Assembly: GCF_009730915.1 (NCBI RefSeq)
Contig: NC_052480.1
Location: 22,952,419-23,016,418 of the forward strand
Length of the DNA stretch: 64,000 nt
Reading direction: 5' to 3'
From: Dioscorea cayenensis subsp. rotundata
Lineage: Eukaryota; Streptophyta; Magnoliopsida; Dioscoreales; Dioscoreaceae
Shown here one piece after another: positions 34,201 to 45,493 of this stretch (position 1 is the stretch's first letter; every line of letters starts with the position of its first letter). The notes below the pieces were generated by a model that was not told the DNA's origin, made no database searches, and saw only the letters and a program-made list of their open reading frames with translations. The translations under genes were made by a program, and so were the position numbers.

Positions 34201-34838
34201 ACAAACAATTGGATAGTGGGAAAGGCACACTTCTACATCTCTGTGACGATGTTATTCAACAAGAAGTACGCCTTGATTAAAATCTCTGCATCTTGACATG
34301 TTCATACACTAGTCCTGCATATCATTTAGTACTTTGAAATTTTAATGCACAGGTTAAAGAGGTGATTATCTCATACTTCATTTTGATGGAACAAGGAAAG
34401 CTGACGATTGATGTAAAGTCTTCTTCCATACTTCATTTTGATAAACCCGACGGTTACACTTGCTAATTTTCGTAGTCCACATCTCTATGTAGGATCTGGA
34501 CCAGAAGTGTGAAGATCTCATTGAAGAAGAGTTTGGTGAACAATGCAATTTCGATGTCACGGATGCTGTGAGAAAGTTGGAGAAACTTGGAATTGTTATA
34601 AAGGTCAGTTATCAGTCTCTATTCCATCAATTTTTCTAACTAGTTAAGCAGAAATCAAACTTAGATCGAATCAGGGAGAGTGACTGATGATCTTAATTAT
34701 GAAGAAGAACTAACTTTTGCTTAAATTCAGGATTCTATTGGAAGAATTGCTTGTGTTCCATTGAGACGTGCCAATGAGATCATCGGTACTACTACCGAAG
34801 AAATAGTGCTTAAAGCTCGACAAGGCCCAATCACTTAG
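31237..34838 (+). CDS. DUF3754 / TMEM143-like membrane protein (15 exons, 491 residues)
   Basis: Exons: 31237-31348, 31990-32084, 32216-32329, 32416-32520, 32616-32687, 32932-33044, 33140-33277, 33368-33436, 33608-33695, 33811-33882, 33971-34071, 34148-34265, 34353-34412, 34493-34603, 34731-34838. All have GT-AG ends and sum to 492 codons with stop. The protein starts [20 protein letters not shown] and has an [21 protein letters not shown]-like block (32932 on), a lysine-rich linker at about residues 210-240, and [19 protein letters not shown]. Two membrane helices (about 313-332 and 340-357) and a cytosolic-looking C-terminus ([30 protein letters not shown]) follow. This matches plant DUF3754 proteins such as At3g19340, related to TMEM143. 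The biochemical role is not established. Confidence 0.88.
32746..32786. repeat. Alternating purine-pyrimidine tract in DUF3754 intron 5
   Basis: TGTGTGCGCGCGCGCGCGTG, followed by CGCGTGTTTGTGTGTG, alternates purine and pyrimidine for about 35 bases, a Z-DNA-prone composition rare in this AT-rich window. Confidence 0.7.
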
Positions 34839-34984
34839 TTCTATATATATATATATATGCCTGTATATTTCTGCAGTAAGGTTTATGCTTTATGTGATTT
34901 CACATTCTGTTTTACTATATTTATGGAGAAATTAACCAAATGGTGTTGTGATGTAGGTTCATCAGGTAAATGCTGTCAAACATT

Positions 34985-37750
34985 GCATTGCAGCTGAAGT
35001 GAAGATTTGTTCAGAGTTTGTTGTTTGGCTTTTATTGTAAATTAATGCGTGCTAAATTATTTCATTTATTTATTTTATTTTTATGTGTAGATATGTTTGT
35101 TCTTGCTTTGCTGTGAGAAATTACATTTGTGTGCAATGTAGATGCTAGTTGAATAATCTAGTAATTACTGACTGAGTAAATAATTACTCTTAAGTTGGAT
35201 CAGTATGTATTAAACTATTAATTAATGCACATGCTTCTGCTGAGAAGTGTTTGTTTTTTAATCTTTAAAATTTTAACTGAAAGAAGTATATTATAAAAAA
35301 AAAAAAAAAATTCAAGAATGTAAATTAATTTAAATATTTTTTTTTTAAGAAGAACAACCTGTGAAAAGAATTAATAAACATTTTCAAATTTTGACACTGA
35401 ATCATGATAACTTCAGAGGGGACCTCAAAGCTTGTGGTTGAGAGAATGAAACCTTATCCAAGTTCAGGTCACCGTGGGTAACTTTACCCTCCCTCACTAT
35501 CTTCCTCCAAGCGGGTGAACGAGAATTTTCATCTTTTTCCAAAAAAATAATAATAAATTAAATAAAATGATTATAATGCGTTGTATAATCAGTAAAAATT
35601 ATATATATATATATATATATTGCCAAAGTCATCAAGATAACATATAAGTTTGACAGGATTTATCAGCCTAACAAAAATAAGTAAATAAATAAATAAATAA
35701 TTTATATTCATGTATTATCATTTGACAATTGCTTAGTTCAAATGACACAAATAATATTAAAAAAAAATATATATAAATTTTAAAAAAAAATGAGAAGCAT
35801 ATGTTATTATGAGATATCACCCGTTACATCACACTAAAGACTAATATTTAGTGCCGCTAACTATCTAAATGGATTTGCTTATCAATATATAAATTCTTAT
35901 AACATATAAATATTATTATTTATTTATATTTTCAAAAATTCAACAATAATGTTTGGGACGGTGACAATAACTTTGGAATCAAGAAGGTGATCGTAACACT
36001 CAATATTATATATATATATATATATTTACAACAATGTGTGTGACTTGGAGATGTGAAGCATAAAAATGAAAATGGAGAGAGGTTGGCAGAGTATCATGAA
36101 GATGGCCATGGTGCTACTACTGCCCTTGATGGTCATCGGAGAAGGAGACCCGATCCCGAGGCAGTGGCCAGAGAAGTTCCACGCCGTTCTTTTGACGAAC
36201 CTCAGTGATGGACGGCTCCAGATCGCGAATCTATGGTACGACTGGCCCACAGGGAGGAACACGTACCTTAGACAGTTTCAGCTCGGGGATCTGCTACACG
36301 ACGTCGAATGGAACAACGGTACGTCGTACTTCTACACGGTGGGGCCCAACAGCACCAACGGTGGATATTGCCACGTGATTACCTTCGGGATTGGCATCCC
36401 TAGACCGGATTTTCTGAATGATGCCACGTATCTTGGGATGGAATACACGAATGGATTTCTATGCAATTTGTGGACTAAAGTAGACTTTATTTGGTATTGG
36501 GAGGATGTCCGCACTCAGATACCCGTCCGGTGGAATTTCTTTGATGGTAACAATATTTCCCACCTTTTATTTATTTATTTATTTATTTATTTACATTAAT
36601 AATATCCATGAGTTTGAGTTTTTTATATTACAATTTTTTTAAAAAAATTTTTGTAGAAGTTTTGTGTGAGAAATATTTTTCATTCTCCTTTCTAGATTGT
36701 ATAGCGGATCTAGATTATCCTTAAAAAATCAGTCAAGTCACCATATTTGGTGCACCTCTATACCCGTTTGTTTTTTACTTTGTCCCTTGTGATTTTGTTA
36801 AAAAAAAAATTAATCCTACTTAAAAAATTTTAACAGTTTCATAAAAAATAAAAAAATAATAATTAGAATTAAAAATTTTATGGTTTTTTTTTATTTTTTG
36901 CATCCATTAGCATTTAAAATTTTAAAGTGATAAAATCATAGACCTGTGTATTTAAATATGTGGACAAATAATTTGAGACATAGAAAAGTATTAAAAAAAA
37001 CTAGTGACTTAAAATAAAACGGAGGGGGTATAATTTAAATAATAAAATAGCTATAGTTTTTCAATGTAAGTTCAGTTTTTAGTAAATGTGCATATGATCT
37101 GTCATTAAAATTTTTGCTGCTCTGGAAGATTGAATTGATGACTAATTAAAATAATAATTAATTTTTTTTTAAAGAAAACAAACACTGTATATATATACAC
37201 ATATTAATTAATGATAAGTATTCAGAATGGTGGCAGAGATGTGACCAATTGGAGATGTTGAAATAAAACAGGGATATCCACATATGTGATGAAGTTTGAA
37301 GAAGGTGTGGAGCTGGAAAAGTCACAGTGGCAGGCACCATCATACTGTTTCAAAGGACAGGACAACAATGGTACTACCTTTCTTCAGGACCACAAAAGCA
37401 AGCAATTTGTCCCAAACCATGGCTTCATGAATGCAATGCTACCTGATCATCTATAACTGAATTGCATTGCATGCATGGGTTCTTTCTTTTTTTTTTTAAT
37501 TTATTGTGATTTTGAGTTTGTGAAACTTTGGGAAAATAAGATTTGATTAGTGTTCATGATAACAAACTGAAAAAGTTTTAGAATCTCACATTGATAAATT
37601 TAAGTGGTTGGACTTCCTTTAATTTGCTGCTGCTAATTGTTGTTGTTGTTGTTGCTGCTGCTGTTGCTGTTGTTGATGTGTCTGCAGAAATGAAAATGTA
37701 CACATTAACACAGCATAAAACTTTCTGTTTATGATTGTAAAAAAAAAATC
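34985..37750 (+). repeat. Segmental duplication, unit 1
   Basis: This block matches 39000-41950 in order: the GTTGTTTGGCTTTTATT word (35019, 39042), AATGAAACCTTATCCA with GTCACCG (35445-35475, 39367-39395), the promoter block with AATAATGTTTGGGACGGTGAC (35944), the gene, its intron end, and the downstream TGTCTGCAGAAATGA. The left edge falls about 150 bp past the DUF3754 stop, so unit 1 begins in that gene's probable 3' UTR. Introns and intergenic parts are strongly diverged, the exons much less. Confidence 0.75.
36066..37456 (+). CDS. At4g14100-like secreted protein, copy 1 (2 exons, 221 residues)
   Basis: Exons 36066-36546 and 37272-37456 join in frame through a split Gly codon. A signal peptide (MKMERGWQSIMKMAMVLLLP to about residue 25) is followed by DPIPRQWPEKFHAVL. 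Conserved blocks are LWYDWPTGRN, LGDLLHDVEWNNGTSYFYTV, GIGIPRPDFL, NGFLCNLWTKVDFIWYWEDV, IPVRWNFFDG, YVMKFEEGVELEKSQWQAP and YCF. This pattern matches the plant family of Arabidopsis At4g14100, annotated as a putative glycosyl transferase; no catalytic role is proven and I see no GT motif. Four or more Cys and an N-glycosylation NGTS fit a secreted fate. The gene is inside duplication unit 1, and a second copy lies 3.5 kb on. Confidence 0.85.
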
Positions 37751-37759
37751 AAAACATAT

Positions 37760-38150
37760 GTTGGTGGTTATTTTGATAATATAGAAAATGTGCCATTAGT
37801 GTTTTAGCTTATTAGCACTGTTTCTCTCAATGAATGAAAATTAGAGGTCAAATTTTCGCTTAGCGTGAGAATGCGTGATATATTTAATTAAAAAATTTGC
37901 ACATGTTCGTAATACATGTTCAAAAATATTGATGAGGTTGAAATAAAATAATTTAAGAAAAATAATCATATTATTGTAAAAGAATGAAGGAGTTCGATGT
38001 TGTAAGAATGATGTATTGAGGAGTTTGTTTATATTATAGTATATATATATTATGTTTGGAGGTATATGTGTGTTTGGAGTTTAATAATGATTTTGGTGTT
38101 TAAAGATATTTGATCTTAGTTCATATTATTCACAAAGATCCATATGATTT
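37760..38150. repeat. Dispersed repeat, copy 2 (37805-38010), and flanks
   Basis: The block from about 37805 (TTTAGCTTATTAGCACTG, GAAAATTAGAGGTCAAAT, AAATTTGCACATG, TATTGATGAGGTTGAA) is colinear with 24415-24620. It lies between the first At4g14100-like gene and the small inverted-repeat element. No coding signal. Confidence 0.55.
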
Positions 38151-38157
38151 TTGGATT

Positions 38158-38318
38158 GAGAAATGCTATTTATCATGAATAGCTTCCACAAAATTTAACA
38201 CGAATACTAATCTCAGAGTTGGGGTTAATATTTCTAACCCAGAGTTAACAACCTTAATTTTGAGGTTAGTACTTGTGTCATTTTTGTGTAAGTTATTCGT
38301 GATGAATAGCATTGCTCT
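38158..38318. mobile_element. MITE-like element with about 58-bp terminal inverted repeats
   Basis: The left arm starts GAGAAATGCTATTTATCATG; the complement of the right arm starts GAGCAATGCTATTCATCACG. The match continues through AATA(G/A)CTT.CACAAAA and ACACGAATACTAATCTCA / ACACAAGTACTAACCTCA. The whole is about 160 bp and nearly all hairpin, with a palindromic GGGTTA...TAACCC centre. There is no coding region. No clean target duplication was seen, so the superfamily is open. Confidence 0.65.
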
Positions 38319-38999
38319 TTTGGGTTTATAGATGGTCATGAGATGGATTAGTTGAGTTCGGCTAGTTGGGCCCAAATAGGCTTGGTTCGAGTTGATTTGA
38401 GTTACTTGGGCTCATATTGATTGGGAAAAAAGAGAAGTTTTATTCCATTTATTAATTGAATGAAACCTAAAAACCACTCTTAGGGCAATTTTAACTTTTT
38501 CATGTATTGCATATAGCATTAAAAATATATATTTTAACTTTTTCAACAACCACCGTCCTACCTAAGTCATGATATTACTAGGGTTTTTCTTCACACCCGT
38601 CTCTGTTAATAATAAAAATAATAATAATAATATAATATAATATTTTCATCATTTTTCATAAATATATTGTACTAGTAATAATAATAATAAAAGATTTAAA
38701 TTAAAAACATTCAAAAATAAAATTATAAAAACCCTATACTATATCTAATATATATGAGTAATTATGTATGTTTTTTTAGCAGGATGGGGAGGATTTTTTA
38801 AATCAAATACTTACTAGAATCAAAATTTTTCATGAACCCTTAATTTTGTAATAATAATAATAATGTGATTAGGATAAATTGGGGTGAACCACATGATAAT
38901 ATACCAAGAAGATATAATGTTGTTGTTATGATTAGAGGTATAATGTTGTCGTTATTGTTGTAAAAAAAAAAGATAGTTTTGATGGGTAAATTTAATTTA
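38319..38999. other. Gene-free AT-rich spacer between duplication units
   Basis: Contains AAT trinucleotide runs near 38606-38632 and 38676-38690. No coding frame or RNA gene seen. Confidence 0.35.
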
Positions 39000-41950
39000 G
39001 TTTCTAAATATTGCAATTGAAGTAAAAATTTATTCAAAACTTGTTGTTTGGCTTTTATTTACATCTACTAAGTCATTTAATTTATGTATTTTATTTTAAA
39101 TTATTTATGTATATATTAGTTGAAACATTTGGTTATCACTTATTGAATAAACAATTAATTTTAATTAAGCCACATGCTTGTGATGGGATGGGTATTATTT
39201 ATTTATTTATTTTTAAAAAAACTTCTATTTAAAGAAGAAAAATGGGAATTAATTTAAATATATTTTAAGAAAACCAAGCCGTACAAAGGATTGATAAACA
39301 TTTTTAAAGTTAACACTAAATCCTAATAATGACTAGAGAGAAGCCACAAAACTTTGAGGTTGAGAATGAAACCTTATCCACATTCCGGTCACCGCTGGTA
39401 CCTTTACCCCGTCCGGTATAAAATATAACACAACCAAAAAAAAATATTGCTTCTAATGAAACAAAAAAATTATAATATTTTACACGGACACAGGGTATTC
39501 GATTTCTTGTATTTCTTCTCTTCAATCAAGAATAATTGATGGACTATATCATAACAATACGGTTGGTATAACTTACCCTGCTTTTTAATTTTCTTTAAAA
39601 ATATTAATGTCTCTCAATGTAACTTAACTAATGTTTTTTTTCATCATAAACTAAAATTGTGATTTTAGCTTAAAAATAAATAATTTATTAATTAATATAT
39701 TTTGAAAATTAAACAAATGTAATTATGAGCAAGTAAAAATATTAATTATAAAAATAAACATTGAACATTAAAAAGTAAGAAAATTTTATAAATATTACCG
39801 TATAATAAATTTGAAATTTTTTATTCAACACTTAATAAATCAAACAAAGTACTTTCTATTAAATACTAAACATAAAACAATAGAAACTCTTTTGTTATAA
39901 CTCATCTATTTATATGACTAGTTGTACTGTTTTCATATGCAAATTAAATCTACCCATATAATAACTAGAATAATTATTTTTAATAATAGGTGATAAGTGT
40001 CATTTGTTATGAATATAAACAGTACTGGAGCCCGAATGTATAGTGTATGTAGTGCTGCCGGTGGAGAGATTGACAATAACTAAAATAATTATTTATTTAT
40101 GTTTTATAAAAAAATTCAATAATAATATTTGGGGCGGTGACAAGAACTTTGCACTGAAGAAGGTGATCATATCACTCACAGCATCATATATATATATATA
40201 TATATATACAACAATGTTTGTGGCTCGGAGATGTGAAGAATGAGATGAAAATGGAGAGAAGTTGGGGTAGTGTCATGAAGAAGGCCATGGTGCTATTGCT
40301 CTTGATGACCATCGGAGAAGGAGACCCAATCCCGAGGCAGTGGCCGGAGAGGTTCCACGCCGTTCTTTACATGAACATCAGCGATGGACGGCTCCAGATC
40401 ACGGATCTATGGTACGACTGGTCCGCAGGGAGAAACGTCAACCTTATACAAAAGCAGCTTGGGGATCTGCTACACGATGTCGAATGGAACAATGGTACGT
40501 CTTACTACTACACGGTGGGGCCCAACAGCACCAACGATGGAGATTGTAACGTGAGGGAGTTTGGGGTTGGGATCCCGAGACCAGATTTTCTGGATGATGC
40601 CACGTATCTCAGGATGGAATACACGGATGGATTTCTATGCAATTTGTGGACCAAATTGGACTTCATTTGGTATTGGGAGGACGTCCTCACCCAGATACCC
40701 GTCCGATGGGATTTCTACGATGGTACCCACTACCCACATTTCCCACATTTTATACATGACATGATGTTTTTTCGGAATATGTCCAAAAAAAAATGAATAT
40801 AGAAACGTTTTCACAGTAGCATTAAATTACTCATCTAATAACTGTTGTTTCATTACTAATTTTTAAAGATGGGTTAATGATGCTAACCTCACCTCTAAGG
40901 TTATATTTATAATAAAACAACCGTCAGATGATAATCTAAAGATTGTTATGAGACGTTTCTAGATTACCAGTCCTCTTTATATATATATATATTTATTTAT
41001 TTAAAAAATAACATAAAATAAAATAATTACTGTAATCAATGATCTCTCGGTCCATTAAAATTAGTTCTCTACCTAAAGTGTTTGTATGTTTACCTAAAAA
41101 AATTGATTAAGAATACAAATGTATGCAAAATACCCAGATTAAGAGCACAAATGTATGTAAAATAAGGCCATAGATGTGTTGAGGTATATGTTCTGGAAGT
41201 AGCTTGTTCATATTTTTATATATACTATAATAGTTTTAGGATTATCTATGTCCAGCATATAGCATTGTTGAATGAAATTATTGCTGCACTGGAAGGTTGA
41301 ACTGCTGGCTAAATAAAATAATCATAATAATAATAATAATAATATTTTAAAACATTAAAGAAAAAGTACTATAGATTAATTTTTTAATGATAAGGATTCA
41401 GAATGGTGGCAGAGGCGTGAGCAATTGGATTTGGGGGTGTTGTTGAAACAGGGATATCCAGCCATGTGATGAAGTTTGAAGAGGGTGTGGAGCTGGATAA
41501 GTCACAATGGCAGGCACCATCATACTGCTTCAAAACACTTGACAACAATGGTACCTTATTACTTCAAGACCACAATAACAAGCAATATGTCCCAAACCAT
41601 GCCTCATGAATGCAATGCTAGCCAGGTGATCCTCTGTAACAGAATTCCATTGCATTGCATTGCATTGCATTACGCATGCATGAGTTCTTTCTTGTTTTAA
41701 TTTACTGTCATATTGAGTATGTGATGTGAAACTTTGGAAAAATAAGATTTGATTGGATTATGATAACAAACTGAAAAGTCTCAGAATCTCATGTTGATAA
41801 ATTTAAGAGGTTACATTGAACTATTATTATGATGGATCTTCCTTTGATTTGTTCACTACTGTTGTTGTTGTTTTTGAGGTGTCTGCAGAAATGAGAACAT
41901 ATACCCATTAACACAATATTAAAAGTTCCAGTTTTTGATTGAACAGAAAT
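39000..41950 (+). repeat. Segmental duplication, unit 2
   Basis: Colinear with unit 1 (34985-37750): the same 3'-UTR-like word at 39042, the same AATGAAACCTTATCCA block at 39367, the same promoter block (AATAATATTTGGGGCGGTGAC, 40117), gene copy 2 and the downstream TGTCTGCAGAAATGA. The start-to-start distance of the genes is 4.18 kb. Spacer sequence has diverged by indels. Confidence 0.75.
40245..41609 (+). CDS. At4g14100-like secreted protein, copy 2 (2 exons, 211 residues)
   Basis: Exons 40245-40722 and 41452-41609 join in frame as in copy 1. I chose the ATG at 40245 (MKMERSWGSVMKKAM) since it aligns with copy 1; the upstream in-frame ATG at 40218 is not conserved there. The signal peptide, LWYDWSAGRN, LGDLLHDVEWNNGTSYYYTV, GVGIPRPDFL, DGFLCNLWTKLDFIWYWEDV and the SQWQAPSYCF block are kept. 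The C-terminus ends VPNHAS, ten residues earlier than copy 1: a one-base loss in the second exon (GCTTCATGA to CCTCATGA context) brings a TGA forward. The core is whole, so the gene may work. Some residues differ, including RQFQLG to IQKQLG. Confidence 0.83.
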
Positions 41951-42160
41951 TTGAATCAACAAATACAAAGATACACATTACATAACTCAGATTGATGATG
42001 ATGATAAGTACATGTGAGCATTTCAAGATAAGTTTGCAGAAATTTAACTCATCAATTGGTTTCATAGATCCCTCTTATTTTCTTCATACAACCTGTCACA
42101 TATATTGTATTATATTATCCTAGCTTGCTTATGAAATCATTACTTTATATGGTTCTATCC

Positions 42161-42202
<42 letters not shown>

Positions 42203-42643
42203 CTTCACAGTAACATCATCAAGATGCTTTAAGGTAGCATCCTAAAATCTATGTATCACAAGGTATAGATCTGATAAAAAAAGAAGATGCAAATTAATGG
42301 CTGGAATTAGAGCATGTTGCCTACTATAACATTAAACTGTTTCAAAGCAAGAGCACACATATAGCATAGACAACTGATCAGGAATGTTAACAATCACTAA
42401 CTAAATCAGGGGTTTCTAACAAGTCACACACTATCTTCAAAAGAAAACTTTTCTGTTTGCAATGGTGAAAAGCCTGAATGGTAAACATACTATATAAGCA
42501 AGTAAATAATCTGGTTATGGTAAAAACAAATTAAGATTTTCTTGCTCTGTAATAATTTTGACAGTAAAGAATTTGGTCTCTCACCTCAAGTTGATACTTA
42601 AAAGATGTGAGCATTCGGTAATGCTGTTGTTGGTAAATTTAGT
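41951..42643. other. Intergenic region with a CA microsatellite
   Basis: No coding signal. It contains a perfect CA run at 42162-42198. The part next to 42644 is the likely 3' UTR of the RPK2-like gene on the minus strand. Confidence 0.4.
42162..42198. repeat. (CA)n microsatellite
   Basis: About 18 uninterrupted CA units, likely polymorphic. Confidence 0.9.
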
Positions 42644-45493
42644 TTAGTTTAAGAGTTTCAATGTCTCCACAACCTGGTTCATCGACGGCCGAACAGACAG
42701 TGATTCCACAGTGCATGCCAAAGCCACCCTCAACATTGAAACTAAGTGTTCCTGGGGTCCTGCCTCCCATAATGAAGGAGCAAACACCTCACCGGAACGC
42801 CCCTCCTGAATGAGCAACCTCCCCCAAGCAACAATTGTGAAGCCATTACCATACTTGGAGAATGAGGGATCAAGAGACCTCTTCCCTGACATCAACTCCA
42901 GAAGCACAACCCCAAAGCTATAAACATCAGCCTTATCCGAGACTCTGCAAGTCGTGGCATACTCCGGAGCAACATATCCAAATGTCCCCGCAACATCAGT
43001 AGTGGCATGTGTTTCAGACACTTCCAATAGCCTTGCTAAACCAAAATCAGAGAGATAAGCATTGAGCTTTTCATCGAGCAAGATGTTACTTGGTTTGATG
43101 TCTCTATGAACTATCCGAGGAACACAAGAATAGTGAAGATATGCCAGCGCTTGCGCAATGTCCAGAGCAATCTTATGCACCACGGGATACTTCACGTTCC
43201 TGGAAGACATTTCATGGATGAAGGTTTCGAGATTGCCTCCAGCAAGGTAATTGTAGATCAAAAACATATCAGACTCTCCCATATAGTATCCGATAAGGGT
43301 GACAAGATTCTCATGTCGAATTCTCCCAAGGGTTCGGATTTCAGCACCAAATTGTTGAAGACCTTGAAATCTGCCTATTGAGAGCCTTTTCACTGCCACT
43401 AGGAAACCTGAAGCAAGCTCCGCCTTGTAGGTGGCTCCAAATCCACCAGTTCCAATCAACTTCTGGATGCTGAAATTACCGGTAGCTCTAACAACATTCT
43501 CATAGTTCAGCTCTGAAGGTGCCTCGGTAAATGTCACTACCACCTTTCTTCTAAGACTAGTGACCTGAGCAAGCTTCCTTTTGCTGCAAACCAAGTAAAC
43601 AAGAAGCGCCAGGAGAATGAAGAGCAGAACAGATGCAGAGGCAACTGCAGCTACCTCGAAAGACTTTAATCTACTGCTCTGAGCACTCCATTTTGAAGCA
43701 CCAGAATGAGAAGATGACGGTGAAGATGGCCAAGAGGAAGCATTCTTCAAATCCGCACATGGTTGCAGCAGCTGATTGCCTATGAAGAAATCACAATCAT
43801 TAATGTTCGGGAGATGAGGAATGCTGCCTGAGAGGTTGTTGAATGAAACATTCAACTTTTCAAGCATAGTGAGCTTAGAGAAAGACTGAGGGATGCCGCC
43901 CGTAAGAGAGTTTCTCGAGAGATCAACAGCAACAAGAGAAGCAATGTTGCCAAGCTGTTCCGGAATGCTACCAGTCAAATAATTCTCCCTCAAATCAAGA
44001 AGTTTGAGATGGCTAAGGTCACCAATCTCAGGAGGTATTAAGCCAGTCAGAGCATTGTCTGCAAGTTCCAAACTTCTCATCTGCAAGCAACTAGAATGCC
44101 CAATGCCAATCTCACCGGACAAATGATTAGTACTCAAATTGACTCTGAATTCACTTGCCCCCACACATGACCCAAGAAGCTCGCCGGGGAAAGATCCATT
44201 GAAGCCATTGCTGTTCAGAAGCAAACTATAAGAGAAATCACCAACCAGTTTCAATGGCAATGATGGCAATGCACCAGTGAAGTTATTCCAACTGAAATCA
44301 TGAAGCAACATGTAGTTCCCATTTCCATCCTTGGTCACAGAGTAGGAATTCACCAGCTGATCTCCTTCTTCCACCAATGCAGTCAAATTTCTCCGGCATT
44401 GAAGAGATGATGATTGTTGCTCTTTGAGAAAACCAGTAAGTGAGTTGTGACTAATATTAAAGTAAAGCATGCAGTGAACACCTAGCTGTGGAGGCATCAA
44501 GCCCAGGAAGACATTGGAACTCAAATCCAAGAACGAGAGGTTTCTACAAGAGCTCAACCAGTCAGGAATGAAACCATTGATGTAGTTCTGGCCAAGATTG
44601 ATAACCCTCAGCTTACATATCCCCTCCCGGAGCTCTGGCAAACTCCCACCAAGATTAGCCCTTGGAGCCCATAGGACTTCAAGCTCCTTCAAGACCAATA
44701 GCTCATGAGGTATCCCTCCCTTGAATGCATTGAACTCATTGCTGAATTTGAAAATAGAGTCATCTAAATTCGTCAAAACAAGATGAGAGAGCTTTGTGCA
44801 GTTTGCAAGCTCTTTCGGTATGCTACCGGTGAGGCTGTTCCTCGAGATATCAAGAATCTTGAGGGTGGTTATCCATCCAATCTCTGGGGGAATCCGGCCT
44901 TCGAGAATGTTTCCATTCAACAACAATGTCTTGAGCTTCACACATTTCCCGATTCCAGGTGGGATCTTGTCCTGCAAGAGATTGTTGGATAGATTCAAGT
45001 GAAGCAAAGAGTGACATAGATTTGTAGAGCTTATCGTGATCCTCCCGGTGAGATGATTGGAAGAGAGATTGATTGATTCGAGCCTCGAGAATCCGATGAG
45101 CGATTCCGGGATCCCACCAGAGAGAGAGTTCAAAGACAGGTCGAGAATCCGTAGCGAAGAGAGGTTGGTGATGCTAAGAGGGATCTCATCAGAGAAATTG
45201 TTTCCATGGAGGTCCAGGACCTTGAGATGGTGGAGGTCTCCAATCGCCGGGTGGATCTCACCGGATATAGCGATGGTTCCGGAGAGGTTAAGCGAGATGA
45301 CGCGGGAGGCAGCGTCGCAGGAGACACCTAACCAAGCGCAGTGGGGACCACCGGCGGGGGACCAGCCGGCGAGGACGTCGGCCGGGTCGGAAGTGACAGA
45401 GCTCTTGAAAGCGAGGAGAGCGGACTCATCGTCGGCGAGCGAGAAGTAGAGAGTGAGCTGGAGGAGGAGGAGGAGGAGAAGGAGAGCTGCCAT
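42644..45493 (-). CDS. RPK2: RPK2/TOAD2-like LRR receptor-like protein kinase, 949 residues, intronless
   Basis: A plasma-membrane receptor kinase related to Arabidopsis RPK2, which acts in meristem (CLV3-type), anther and embryo signalling. A signal peptide (residues 1-20) is followed by the LRR N-cap (DDESALLAFKSSV to CAWLGVSCD), leucine-rich repeats at about 64-560, a Ser/Pro-rich stalk, and a membrane helix at about 611-634. The kinase spans about 670-945: glycine loop GTGGFGATYKAEL, VAVK lysine, catalytic HRDIKPSNILLD (RD type), DFGLARLL, and GTFGYVAPEYATTCRVSDKADVYSF is present in full. The kinase is very close to RPK2. At 949 residues it is about 200 shorter than Arabidopsis RPK2 (about 1150), mainly in the ectodomain, so it may be a distinct clade member. 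A single exon is normal here. Confidence 0.9.
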   Translation of the reverse strand: MAALLLLLLLLQLTLYFSLADDESALLAFKSSVTSDPADVLAGWSPAGGPHCAWLGVSCDAASRVISLNLSGTIAISGEIHPAIGDLHHLKVLDLHGNNFSDEIPLSITNLSSLRILDLSLNSLSGGIPESLIGFSRLESINLSSNHLTGRITISSTNLCHSLLHLNLSNNLLQDKIPPGIGKCVKLKTLLLNGNILEGRIPPEIGWITTLKILDISRNSLTGSIPKELANCTKLSHLVLTNLDDSIFKFSNEFNAFKGGIPHELLVLKELEVLWAPRANLGGSLPELREGICKLRVINLGQNYINGFIPDWLSSCRNLSFLDLSSNVFLGLMPPQLGVHCMLYFNISHNSLTGFLKEQQSSSLQCRRNLTALVEEGDQLVNSYSVTKDGNGNYMLLHDFSWNNFTGALPSLPLKLVGDFSYSLLLNSNGFNGSFPGELLGSCVGASEFRVNLSTNHLSGEIGIGHSSCLQMRSLELADNALTGLIPPEIGDLSHLKLLDLRENYLTGSIPEQLGNIASLVAVDLSRNSLTGGIPQSFSKLTMLEKLNVSFNNLSGSIPHLPNINDCDFFIGNQLLQPCADLKNASSWPSSPSSSHSGASKWSAQSSRLKSFEVAAVASASVLLFILLALLVYLVCSKRKLAQVTSLRRKVVVTFTEAPSELNYENVVRATGNFSIQKLIGTGGFGATYKAELASGFLVAVKRLSIGRFQGLQQFGAEIRTLGRIRHENLVTLIGYYMGESDMFLIYNYLAGGNLETFIHEMSSRNVKYPVVHKIALDIAQALAYLHYSCVPRIVHRDIKPSNILLDEKLNAYLSDFGLARLLEVSETHATTDVAGTFGYVAPEYATTCRVSDKADVYSFGVVLLELMSGKRSLDPSFSKYGNGFTIVAWGRLLIQEGRSGEVFAPSLWEAGPQEHLVSMLRVALACTVESLSVRPSMNQVVETLKLLN

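Noticed and set aside
35600-35620. TA runs as possible regulatory sites
   Set aside because: Simple repeats found across the window (also 36008, 40190, 45818, 54429, 63724); position near the two At4g14100-like genes alone is not enough to call TATA boxes.
44783-45449. Plus-strand frames of 68-130 residues opposite the RPK2-like gene
   Set aside because: They are antisense to LRR codons, which leave few stops on the other strand; no domain and no start context.
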